From: Casuarius casuarius
Taxonomy: Eukaryota; Chordata; Aves; Casuariiformes; Casuariidae
Reading direction: 5' to 3'
DNA length: 64,000 nucleotides
NCBI GenBank assembly: GCA_003342895.1
Contig: PTFA01000159.1
Span: forward strand, 977,410-1,041,409
Positions 1 to 11,880 of the stretch are shown one piece after another; within the stretch, counting starts at the first letter, position 1, and each line of letters begins with the position of its first letter. The translations under genes were made by a program, and so were the position numbers. Below the pieces are notes generated by a model that ran no database searches, was not told the DNA's origin, and saw nothing but the letters and a program-made list of their open reading frames with translations.

Positions 1-3000
1 GTAATAAGACAAGTGGTAGGTGAATGAAAGCGAGCATCAGATAGAAGCTTTCAGAGACAACTTCAGCTCCAGTTTTATTACTCAGTTAGGATACTCTGAT
101 ATATACAGACTCAGGATCTGACCCATCTGGGCATACGGTCTGTAAAAAGCGATGTTAAGAAGGTCACAAAAGACTGAATGTCCACAGCCTCTCTTACCGA
201 GAACTGAGAGACAGGTCACAAAATGAGCATATTCTGTGCATTCTCTCTGCAGCGCATGCTCAAGATACTTAGCACCTCTCAGGTTCAGGTGGAAGACAAA
301 TTCCCTGACCTTGCTCAATCTCTTAGCACAGCTTTTAATCATGGGTCTTATTCCAAAATGTCATTAAGGCTTCTATAACAAATGACATTACAGTCAGAGA
401 TGAATAATGGACATTTCCCAAACAATTTCTGACAAAAGAACAGATTTTGCTATATGATCTGCCCGTCTTCGAAGAGTTTGTAGCAAGGGTCCCCACATCT
501 CATAGGAAGTTGAGTCCTTTGCTTTTTCTCTAGCTGACAATTTGTCCTAAGCAGGAATGTCAGCAAATTGCAGGCAGTATGATATATTGTCTAACAGAGG
601 AGGATTCATTTGGGAGCAAACAATAAACTGAGTTCAAAACTTCATTGTGCTGCACAAATCAGATCTGCTATATAAGGCTATCTCTCTTAACAATAACAAG
701 CTTGGACCAGCTGCTGAACTGTTGTATTTAGACATATAGAAAAATCCACTTGTTCCTTTATCTTATTGTTGCTAATGAATGAATATGAGCACTTGTTCAT
801 ATTTAGAAAATACAGAGAACTTATGCCCACTAGTTATTTGAGACTGATATAGTGCAATCTTATGTATAATTTTAAATTGTTTCAGCAATCTGATCTGCTA
901 CAGGTCTCTCATTGCTATTTTTAAACTTATTCCTTCATGTTCTGATCTTCTATGTCAATCTACCCATTTCCTTCCAATATTTCTCCTAGTGGTTCCTGCC
1001 ATCAGGCTATATGACTCACTTAACACTCAAGAGAAAGATGAAAGCTGCCTTCAGGCAGCTTGGGCAAATTAATAATCTTCTTGAAGGGTGACAGGGTCAG
1101 CTAATGCCAGAGTCACAACTGTCTGTACATACGTAACATCATTACTGAAAGTATTCAAAAAACTACTCTTTGGTAAGGCCAAGAGCATAGTTTAATTGTT
1201 CAGCTGAATAAAGTTCCTATAGCTCAATCACATCCAAGAGGCTTCTGATGACCCTAGACCTGAATACATTAATATTAGCATTGGCTGCGTGAGATTAAAA
1301 TGATATCTTGTTACACAGTAGGCTCAAAGTGCAGTGAAGACTTGCACTTAACTTCCCTAGAATTCTACACATATCTCTTCAGGCCAATAGGTTTAATGTA
1401 ACTTGCCTCAAAGTATATCAATAGCTCGAAAACAGATTCTATGAAGTTGATAGAGGCCAATACGTTCCCACTTGAATTCCCATAGGTTTCCTATCAAACA
1501 ATGATTCATGCTTGTAGTCAATGCCATAAAGTTCCACTCATGCAAATAAAAGTCTTCCTTCTGCTTGCTACATTTCTAGATATGGAGGCATCTTCTCCCT
1601 TGAATTGATCATAAAAAAGTTGCTCAGCCACCCTGATGGCTTTTCATTTAAGGAGAATAGGCAGCACTCAGGAACAGTAAAGTGGGAAGTCAGGATGTCA
1701 CTTTTCTGTGTGAATGTCAAAGTGATGAAGGCACAATGTTGTGCATTAGATCTTTGTTCTGCCATACAAGAGGAGAATAAAATTATCGTGCTTGCTTACT
1801 TTGCTGCTAAGGAGCTATTCCATGCAATTTGCCTTAACAGTAAGTAAAAGTTACTGAATTATGCTGAGATTGGTGGGACAGGAATAGGGGCCTCTTTTTT
1901 TTAAGTACCAGATAACATATGGATTGTTCTTCAACAAAATATAACAAAATAAATAATGCATTGTAATCCTGAATCCTAAGAGCTATTTTAAGTGTGGGAG
2001 CAGGTGCACAGGTAATTTTTCTAAAAAGAGACAGTAACAAAGGCAATCGTATTCCTATATCCTTCAGAGTAGAATTAATATCTGTAACCGTAGGAAAGGG
2101 GGTTAGAAAGCTTAATTTCTTGTGTTCTGCGTTCACAAACCTAAGCAGTGGAAAAGTCAGACCTTGCTCTTAAAAATGTGTTTACAAATAACTTCAGATT
2201 TCATTAAATGAGTATTGAGCTTTGATATTCTAAATGTCAGTACATAAGAGTTGAAGAAGTCACAGGTGAAGTGAAAACCATGATTGATAACAGCACTTAG
2301 CATTAATAACACAGTCTCATTCTTCCCATACCATTTTCTCCCACCTTTATGAATAATCAAGACTAGTTTATGTATGGAGAATATAAATAAGTAGTTAGGC
2401 AGTTTCATCATTAAGACTCTCTAGCTCTAGTTTCTCTAATGCTATCTACAATCATGACAGAGTTATATAGATTTATGTCAAAATGATCAATATTTTTTCA
2501 AATATTCTCAAGGGAAAAAGTTCTGGATATTATTTATTATTATTTTGAAGCAAAAATTGTATAAATTCATCTTTTATGATAATATGAAATTGTAAGTAAT
2601 CTTAAATTACCTGGAACCTAGGACTGGAACCTTGAATACTTAAAACTATTACTCAAATTGGGATCAATATCAAGCAGTCATTGTACTTACAGCAAAGAAC
2701 ATAGAACATAAAAGAAGATCTAAACCTGCCAGCAAATAATATCTAGTAATCAACCACACCACTGTGTCAAAAGCTTTCTCTCCATGCAGGGAGATAGTCA
2801 ACATTGACTGTCTCCCTTGATTTATATCATCCTAAGTCAGCTGCTCCTAACTTAAGTTTGTCACGAGTAGAGAATCTAAACAGTTACCAAGAAGATTTTA
2901 ATGAATTTATATAACATGGAGGTTAGAATGATTTCAGATTTCTGTAGATGATGTTTCAATTTAAAATATGAAGGAAATATGAGAGGCCACAAAAGTAGGC

Positions 3001-3880
3001 CTGGAAGAAAAGTGGAAAGGAGATTTCAGTTATGAAAATAGTATCATTCTCTATCAAACTTTTCTAGAATAGTGAAGAACAGCAGAAGTAAATGTATTCC
3101 AGCCTAACTAAACAGTTTGCAGTTGCTTGAGACAATTTAATATAATAGCTGATACAACTTCTAGAAACAGGTGTTTAGTGAAGCAGGTAATGACATTAAT
3201 CACAATGAGAAAAACACTGATCATTACAGCTCTTGCTGTATTCTGCCTGTGTAATTCCTTGTGAGTACAGTTATGATTAGCAAACATGAAGTGCCTGTGA
3301 AACCTATAATTCCTCATTCATTCAAACACTGATTGAGCTGACTTCAGTCCAGCCTCAGCAGAGATTATTCCTGCTTTCTTGTGGCCCACTCCTACTTTCA
3401 TCAGGTGCTGCCACTGACTGTCCTCCTCTTGTTCTTTCTCTCAGTTCCCTTCCCTATTTAATAAAAAGCCAAAAGTTTTGCTTCAGTATTGATTTCAGAA
3501 AGGCACTGAATTTTATTAAAATTAATTTTGCTCCTTCAGTGAAGTCATCTCTGTACACAAGCTGGCAAAAAGGATACAGGAGGTGCCCATTACACTGTAT
3601 TATGAAAACAGTGATGGAATGAACAAGTTCCTCTTGCCTTGTTTTTGGAAGGACCACAGCTTTCAAATTTGTTCTCATGAGTTTCATATAGTAAAAACTG
3701 TGTTGATGAAAAGACTTAGTTTGTGCATTTTTAGATGGCAAAAAAGAAACAAAATGGTGCTACCGCACTAATACATGTAGTTTTTCAATATATTCATTTA
3801 AATCATTTGTCAGTAAGAGAAAGCAGTAATAGTAGTGACACAAAAGCACACAAATGATAACTTTTATAACAACAAACATT
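1..3880. other. Non-coding DNA, no gene recognised
   Basis: AT-rich sequence with stops in all frames. The longest open frames (up to about 100 codons) are not recognised and have no convincing splice context. Small structures only: a 9-bp inverted repeat at 357-365/381-389 (AATGTCATT/AATGACATT, 15-base loop) and a short TTA-rich stretch near 2525-2550. I see no RNA gene or intact mobile element. Confidence 0.7.
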
Positions 3881-3900
3881 CATTATTACATGTAATAATG
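3881..3900. repeat. 20-bp perfect palindrome
   Basis: CATTATTACA is followed directly by its exact reverse complement TGTAATAATG, giving a perfect palindrome with no spacer. The composition is AT-rich, so it could form a cruciform, act as a homodimeric factor site, or be chance. The presence of the palindrome is certain; any function is unknown. Confidence 0.9.
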
Positions 3901-3969
3901 TAATTAGACTTATAATCCATGAAGAAACATTTGTCAAAATAAACTTTATACCTACATATGCATATCACT

Positions 3970-3981
3970 GCCCTCTGCTGG
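3970..3981 (-). promoter_or_regulatory. CTCF-like core motif
   Basis: The plus strand reads GCCCTCTGCTGG, so the minus strand reads CCAGCAGAGGGC. This fits every position of the vertebrate CTCF core consensus CCASYAGRKGGC. CTCF binds such sites to anchor chromatin loops, and the motif is directional. A single 12-base match can occur by chance or sit in an old repeat, and occupancy cannot be read from sequence. Confidence 0.45.
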
Positions 3982-5888
3982 ACAGAAAAAGACCAAACCT
4001 GGTATTTGTGATCATGCCTTCATCTAACAGCTAGCTTGTAAGAAGTTATAAACCAAAGCCATTCAGTAGAGAAAGTTAAGGAAATTCATCCTTGAGTGAA
4101 TCACAGAAAACAATGGTTTGGGATGTAAAGTTCCTATATCCTGTCCCCAAGCCTGGATGCAAGTGGTTTAGTTAAGCAGCTGTGATCTCTATATCCTTCA
4201 GCAAAGTAGGCTGCAAGCATATATGAGTTTGCCTCTTACTTTATCCACAAGGAAGTGTCTACCGCTACCTAAAGGATCTCACTGTGCAGAATTTGAGCAG
4301 GGAATTTTGGTTTTATTTTCCTTTCTTCCTTAGCTATAGGCTTCTAGTTTAATACTATGTTTTACATTAAGCCCCCAAGAGTGGCATTCAAGAGTATTTA
4401 TTAGCTACTTAACAGAGCTGGCTTTATTGCTGCTGAACTAATTTTTACAGAACGAACGTAAACTGCTGCCCCTGCTTTACCTGCTCTGAGGATAAACAGC
4501 ATGCTCTAACTGCATGGCTCTTAGTCTAGCCATTTCTAAATTCACTAAAAATTATATCCCAATCCAGACTTTATTCGAGATGAGATTCTGCTCTTGGGCT
4601 AAGTCATAGAGGCCACCAGTATTTTCCCTTAAAGATAAAAAGGATTCAATGTAGTATTCCTAACAGGTCTGGATTTGGGTAAACAGACAGGTCAAAGGCA
4701 ATACCACAGAGCAATTGCATTAAGCCGCTACATGTTTGAGACAAGGTGTTGACGCAGTATTGCCATACAGCTCCATCTTCCAACCGAACAGCACTATTGG
4801 GGGAAGAGAGGGGAGGAAATATACTGCATTCTGGATTTTTTTCACCCTTTGACAGGAGTACACAGCTTCTTCTGCTTTGCATGGGTACATATAACCACTT
4901 ATCAGCTACTTATCAGTAATCAGCCACAGCACAGGGCAGCCTCTTCCTCAGAGCCCAACAATTCAGCAAAAGCTGGGAGCTGCCGCTGCCTTGTCAGAGC
5001 TTTGCAGCTCTCTTGGGGCAGTGCCAGGGAGCTCTGGACGGGCTCTGCGCCACCACCCAGGCCTGCCCCGTTTCAATCTGTGAAGCATGCTGACATCCAG
5101 AAAATGTCCAAAAAGAGTTTCACATCAGAACCAGGGACACCACACCAATGCCGAAGGGCCTAATACAGTACCAGCACAGTAGTCCCTGGTTTCTGGCAGA
5201 TCTCAGCCTTAAGGGACATGCGAAGAGATGTCTGGTTTTCGTATTTGCTTTGCAGAATGCAAAACCTGCCTGCACCCAGGCAGACGACAGTTATCACCTT
5301 GAGATGAACGGAGCAGTATCTCACGTGCATATTTCCACAAAAGAATATCATCAATTCTTCAGTTTTTACTTAGTGCCTCTATTTAAGCAAGCATACCTTC
5401 TAACCCTCTCTCTGGAGGAATACAATGTGAAATGGAAGAGTAATAGGGACAGGATTTCTGTGGACCATAGCCAGTTCTGGCTCACTTATCCCTTACAAAC
5501 ATTGCTTCATTCCTCTTCCTCATGCTAAGCTACACATGGATAGAAACCTGGATGGACATGGGTGAATGTCTGCACATAAATATGGGATAAATGTTGTGTC
5601 TTCTTACTGTGGCATGCTTGGTCAGTCTGGAAGCTGCACTGGTTCCAAGAGGCTGCTATCTGCATTTCTATATATAAACTGATCCTCTGCTTTCACCCCA
5701 TGCATTTATTCAAGCAATGTCTTTTCTGACTTCAGTAAAGACAAATTAAAAACTGAAGGATGAGTCTAGCTGACCATACTTTTAAAGTGTCTATAATCAG
5801 ATGCTAGTTAGGAAAATAAGGCTTTTTTACTTAGGTTACCCAGCACTTAATTATTTAATCATAATTCCAAAAGACATTAAATATTAAA
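3982..5888. other. Non-coding DNA with a slightly GC-rich patch
   Basis: About 4920-5100 is visibly richer in G+C than its surroundings and includes a C-rich run (CACCACCCAGGCCTGCCCC). Open frames of 104 and 126 codons cover 4849-5163 and 5148-5528 on the plus strand. Their translations are not recognised and show no domain, and a shorter frame lies opposite the second. I treat them as chance frames. Confidence 0.6.
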
Positions 5889-5943
5889 ATTAAAATTCCA
5901 TTATAAAACACAGTACATTAAAATTCCATTATAAAACTCAGTT
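5889..5943. repeat. 28-bp tandem duplication, two copies
   Basis: The segment starting TTAAAATTCCATTATAAAAC recurs 28 bases later with very few changes, the clearest being CACAG against CTCAG near the end. This is a simple local tandem duplication in AT-rich sequence. No coding or regulatory meaning is evident. Confidence 0.85.
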
Positions 5944-7199
5944 TTTATGCTTTTATAATACTCATTCTTTATATCTTTGTTTTAACCACAGTAGTTAGAA
6001 ATATTAGAGTTAATTTTGGGGGACAGCAACATATATCTCAGTTGCCCAAATAATCAGTATAATTTTTGGCCATTCACATGGACAAAATTGCATCTTTGCT
6101 TCTATAGAAAATCAATTGGGATAAATAAATCTAGTCACTCTGGAAATGTCTGTCAGCCAGACATGCCTAAGCTGATGATGATCTGCTATGAAAAGGTTCA
6201 CAATTCAACCTTATTAGACTTTGAAGTTTAATCTTACTAAGGTCAGAAATTGCCAATCTTCTACTATCAAACTTCCTATTAATATCAGCAGAGCTGATAC
6301 TCTAGAAAATATTTTTTCTGAACTGAAAAAACTCAGGGATGCTTTTGAGTCTCTTGCAAAATAAAAAAAAACAACAATGCAGCAGTTTTTACATTCTACA
6401 GGTCATCGTCTCAGTTTCCTATATCACAGTGATGCACAGCGATGACAGGACAGAACTCTCCTGCTTAGAAGCTGTTCAGAAATAAAAGATACTGTATGAG
6501 ACAGAACATAAGCAGAAATCAATAAAAAACTGGCAAATGTCACAAATTTAGGAACTTGTTCCTTATTCGAGCTCTAGCATGTCATAAAAAGTCAGGATGT
6601 CTAGATTCTGCTGTCATGGGACAGGCCAAAACTTTAGGAGATACCCTTTGTCTGGGACAAACAGTGAAGTGCGTCAGCACAAATACATGTGGATAGCTAG
6701 ACTGAAATGATGGCCAGTGTAACCAATTCCTTTGATACAGTATATTATCATATTTACAATTAAATGTGTATTTACCACTTTGTTCCTAAATGATCTAGCA
6801 ATCTGAGTACGAGCCAATATAAATATAGCAAAAAAAAAGCTCCTTTAGAATATATAACAGATTGCCTTGAACAGTAAGTAATCTTTTCTAAAATAAAATA
6901 CCCATTGATAATAGAAAGAAAAATTTACAGTACCTCATAAAATTATAAGCTATTTCCCACATCTTGTGGAAAGTTAATGAAAATTAAGTTTACACTGATT
7001 TATAAATATCCTACAAGTATTGCTTTTATCAATCAGTGTAAGTTAGTCAAGTCTGAACGATAAAATATTTGAAATATAAAATATTTAATGTGTCAGCAAT
7101 TTTATATTTCAACTAATCCATGAACGCAAATTTTATTAGAAATGTAGTGTTACTAGAAACCTAACATTAGAACTAATCTCTGCAACTGCAACGACAAGA
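5944..7199. other. Non-coding DNA, nothing recognised
   Basis: AT-rich with short A runs near 6364-6373 and 6829-6838. A 71-codon plus-strand frame at 6016-6231 is unrecognised and probably chance. No repeat family or RNA gene was seen. Confidence 0.65.
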
Positions 7200-7620
7200 A
7201 AACAATTATGGTTTATTTATTTGAAATTCATATACATAACATTAAACATAATAAAGCATCCAAGCAATAATGCAACAAGCATTCAAAATAAGCAATAAAA
7301 TATACATATACTCCGAAAATGAATATAAGTTAACTTCATTATTCAGCACTGTGAGTATATTATTTTTATTAGTTAGCTATGATATCATAACTACAATGAA
7401 GAATTCTGCATGAATATGCCAAATAAGCATTATTTTCATGAATAGGCCTCAAATAGTAGTTTCAATGGTAGAGTTAAGAGCTCTATTACTAAATTACTGG
7501 TAAACATTTTGGAAATTTTATTAACAAATACTTTCTAAAACCAGACATATTTCATTAACTTCAACCCACATGGTTATTTCTTTTTAGAAATGTTTTTACT
7601 CACTAATCATTATTTGATAA
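7200..7620. other. AT-rich stretch rich in homeodomain-type motifs, possible conserved non-coding element
   Basis: Dense in TAAT/ATTA cores, with a 12-bp perfect palindrome TATGATATCATA at 7378-7389 and a CATGAATA/TGCATGAATATG motif cluster. It resembles the style of conserved non-coding elements near developmental genes, but AT-rich neutral DNA can look the same. Conservation cannot be judged from one sequence. Confidence 0.2.
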
Positions 7621-10600
7621 TTCATTTATCTGTCATTTATTCATTAATTTTCTGGATAAAGGTGTTCAATAACCCACTTCAGAAGCATACCTGACAGTAC
7701 GACATACATCTAATCAGACATCACATGTAGAATTCATCAAATAACCAACTCAGCAGTGAAATTCACTTCAGGTGGTAAAGTCCAGCATGAGGTTGTTTGT
7801 ACACTTTAATTATGGCTTATACTGCAAAACAGGAGGTGAGCATTAGTGTGCGCTGACTTTGTAATGTCATTATACTCAGAAACGAATTGAATCAAAAATG
7901 GACAATTCATAAATACCACTCAGTTTGACATTTGTTCACATTGAAATTGATCTCTGTGCAAACGGCCTGGGTAAAGCCTTATGTATCTCCTAATTCCCCC
8001 CAGATCCTCAGCATAGGTGATATAGAGATTACACAGCACAGCCAGCATCAGTATGCTGCATTTCTGAGTCCAAATCCTTGATCTTGTCCATTGGACCATA
8101 ATACCTCCCTAAATTCAAAGACTGCAGTTGCTTTTTCAAATTAGACCTTCATCAGTAGTGTCTAAATATTGCGATAATGTGATAGCTGATTGACAGATCC
8201 TGTGAAATCATTACAGTCTCATTCCAGCTCATAATGAGTAACTGTCCGTGTCACAAAACAGCATCATAAACACTGGCCCTAATTCTGGCCTGGTGAGAGT
8301 GACCAAGGAAAGACTGGTAGCTCCTGCAGAAGTTCACAGCTTATAGCTTCTCCACGCACTATTTCTGCTCTTAGAACTGAACTCTGCTTCTGACGCTGTC
8401 CCTATGTCACTTTTCACAAGTATTAAATTGACTTGAAATTCCTTTTTTAAAACAAAATTAAAATCCTGTAATTTAGATCATTCAGCATTACCACTACAAT
8501 CTCACCTAGCCATAAATAAAATGTTTTAATTATACAATTTTATATGCCATGATGATAGAAATAACTGAATCTTGAGGAATATACTTTAAATCATCGGAAA
8601 ACTAATTCATTTGTATTGTTTTCAGAGTGGTTGCTATAAATTGCCTTCTAGATATTGTGCTTTCAGATTCATACTTTCTTTCAGTAAATATGGAGCAAAG
8701 GGTAAGATATGAACTACGCACTTTGTGCGTTTAAAGTCAGTGGAATCTGCACCTGCTCATTCAGGGACATGTCTATAGGCAAGTCGATTTTGCAATGTGT
8801 TAATGAGTCAACATGCATACATTACATATTAACGTAACATTTCCTAGCTGCAATAGATGGGTTTGTAGCATGTGTTTCTGGGAAACATTACTAGACACTT
8901 TCTAGAGGGGCAATATTGGCAGCACACACTGCAATTGTGTGTAAAAATTCCAGTCAGAACATAAAGCAGATAGTGCTAGGCACTGTCCAATCATGTTAGA
9001 AGATCTAGAGATGAAAACATATTAATTAGTTGAATTCTGTTCAGTGGCTTCAGAGACTATAAGACAAGATCCAGACTAGAAAAGAGATCATTGCTATACC
9101 CCTGAATAGGGTTTCCAGCCAGCAGAAGGTTTGCTACATATATTTTTCAAATATAAATTACGAATGATCCAATGACTTGTCACTGAAGTCCTTTGCACTT
9201 ATGAGATGCTGTACTGCATGTGTACTAAAGGCCCATTAATAAACAGTCGAGTACTGTGGCAGCTTCCAAAGAAAGATGGCATAGTGCTACATGTTATATG
9301 AGTAGATGATGCAAGCAAAAATAAGACAACTGCTTAGACTCATCCATCAGGATTATCCTCACAGCTGGAAAGATTCCTAGACTAAGGCCCACTTACCGAA
9401 AGGTGAATGATGGAATACAAAACAAGGGCTGCCACTCTTTGCATTAATAAATGTAGCCTTGCAGAAGAGTTATACTGTGAAAACCAGTCATTTCAGTATG
9501 ACAATCCCTAGAGCATCAGTGTCACAAATATTTCTCTTTATGGTAAACAACATTCAGTAGTAAAAGCGAAAGGAAGATCTGCAAGCAGCAAAAAAGTCAG
9601 GTTCTGGTATTTACATACCCAGAATGGAAAAGTGCTTTCTTTTGTCGTTCTTTCCGATGACTCAAGCTGGGAAGTTTTTGTTTTAATTGCTATTTTCAAA
9701 TCCGTAAGATGTTTCAACATTCAGACAAATGCTGGGATTTTATTGGTACTTTGTAAGTTGGGCTCACAGAATCCGGAAGAATTGTAAAGAGCATTTTTTG
9801 TCATCACAGCTCTGTAGCTCTCACAGCTGCTTCCTCCACCGTGCATTTTATGTTTTGTACACACTTAAATTTGACAAAGTAACTGGAAAGCAAACCATAA
9901 AAATACATATAAAATAGCCAAAATTTGTGAATAAATGTAAAAGTTTGGTTTAGAGCAAAAATAGTATTCAAAATTTTCTTCATGTATTTGCTGAACTGTA
10001 GTGATCTTGAAAGCTAAGAGCATTGGCAAAAAATAACAAAGGCTGTCAGACATGTAAACTTCAACCTTGACAGTGTATCAGGATCCAGACTTGCAGTCCA
10101 GATACAAGCACATAAAGGCACTTTCAGCAGTACAAACGCCTGCAGTTCTTAATATTAATATGGATTTTTACTGTAGGATTAAGTATTCTTCCTTTTTTAT
10201 TTTGGAATTTATAACACAAGCAAAAAATCACCTAATATGGTATTGAAAAATAAAGGGACATAAAACATTATATTCTCAAAATGCTAATATCTAGGATAGG
10301 ATTTATTTCACCTATGGAAAGCCTAGGTGTCTAGTTCAAGCTGCTCATCTGGTCTCTTTTCTTTTTATTAAAGAGAGAGAGATGCCTCCTGAATGATTGC
10401 TTCATCACACCTCTCTTGGATACTTGGCATGGGGTGAACTGCACTCTGGAAGCACTTACCTCCACAAATTACTGAGAGAATCAAACAAATAGCTTACACT
10501 AATTTTTAGATTGCATTCTTTTCACTAAAGATGAGATGAATACCAACCTCTGCTTTCAAAGTCCTTTTCAGATGAGAGCTATGGAGTCCCTTATTTTTCC

Positions 10601-11847
10601 TCAGCTGATTTTCTTATTTATGTGGAGAGAAATACACCTGATATGTGAACAAGTAATATTTTCCACAGGTTTCCCCCTGAGATGGTTTGACACTGAATAG
10701 TCTAGTCATATACTTTGATTGAATGTATTTAATTTAAACAAATGGAAATTCACGAAATTTCTAAAGGAACTATGACCAAAGGGCAGTGATAGGAAATCAA
10801 ACTGCCATCACAAAACCTTTCATATGTTGAGTCTTTCATTGACTGCACACAAATTATACATCCAGACACAGGGTTAATTTCAGTGGAGATATATATGACA
10901 TCTCGATCTACTCACACTTTGTTATTATATTAGACAATAATATACAAAGAACTTACAGCCAGCTACAAACTGCTTTGAAGTCTCTAACTTGTCCCCTGAA
11001 TCTACAGGCAATGTTTTCTACCACTTTCAGTTGGCTACATATCTTCTCTGATAGCTGATGACTTCCTGTGTGCGCATCTTTGTCATATCCACTCTAGACC
11101 ATAATAATCCACTAGGATATGTCTTTTGAGGAGCCTCCCATTTATGTACGATGGCGCAGTTCATCTTGCCAGCAACAGAATTCATGGTGGGGCATGTTGG
11201 TCTGTAATTTCTAGGACATGAAAATTGTCTGCCAGACCCAGAATGAGCTGGTGGCTTCCCACAGAAGAGTGAGTTAAAGTTAACTGCGCAGTTTTTCTCT
11301 AACCGCCCTGAGGATTTCCTGAGCTCCTGATGTTCTCACAAGGATGGCTGCACTGCTGTAATGACATGGTGGGTGTTTGCCTACAGGACAGGGAAAGATC
11401 ATTTGTTCAAGAAAGGGAACTTCCTCAGGCTCCAGTTCTGTGGTGTTGCTGGCACAGTCGAAAGGAAATACAACCGATTGGAAGAGATAGTCACTGAATT
11501 ACTTCAGAGCATTAGGTTTTCCATAACTGTGAAGAATGTGTATTTTCTTTACTATTTTTTAACTTAAAACTTATGACTAAGGTAAAATAGACTAGTAGTC
11601 AGCTTTTGCTGCAGAGTGTGCAACGCTCAGTTTATTAAAATGAATGACCCCATGAAAAAACATTACCGTTTGGCAATTTTTGAGATGTAATGAAGCATAA
11701 TTAAAATGATTAAGAAATAAATTGAAAGAAAATAGTTAAATGGTCTATGTGTGAAATCCAGCAGTGCCACAGGAAGCCTGCAGAAGGTCTCAGCTATCAC
11801 ATTATTCCAAACATTCCTGAACCCCCCCAACGCTAAGGAATAGTGAC
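7621..11847. other. Non-coding DNA, no gene recognised
   Basis: Only short unrecognised frames (up to 68 codons). Small features: a perfect 6-bp stem hairpin ACGCAC-TTT-GTGCGT near 8715-8730, directly followed by AAAGTCAGTGGAATCTGCAC, which resembles a shared sauropsid repeat motif, and an (AG)n run near 10372-10382. No RNA gene was seen. Confidence 0.65.
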
Positions 11848-11880
11848 TGATATTGTGCTGAACAATATCAATTGTTCAGC
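11848..11880. repeat. Two overlapping, mutually exclusive hairpins
   Basis: One hairpin pairs GCTGAACAAT (11857-11866) with ATTGTTCAGC (11871-11880) around a 4-base ATCA loop. The other pairs TGATATTG (11848-11855) with CAATATCA (11863-11870). The two share bases 11863-11870, so only one can form at a time. It may be a remnant of a small inverted-repeat element or chance. No link to transcription is visible. Confidence 0.8.
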
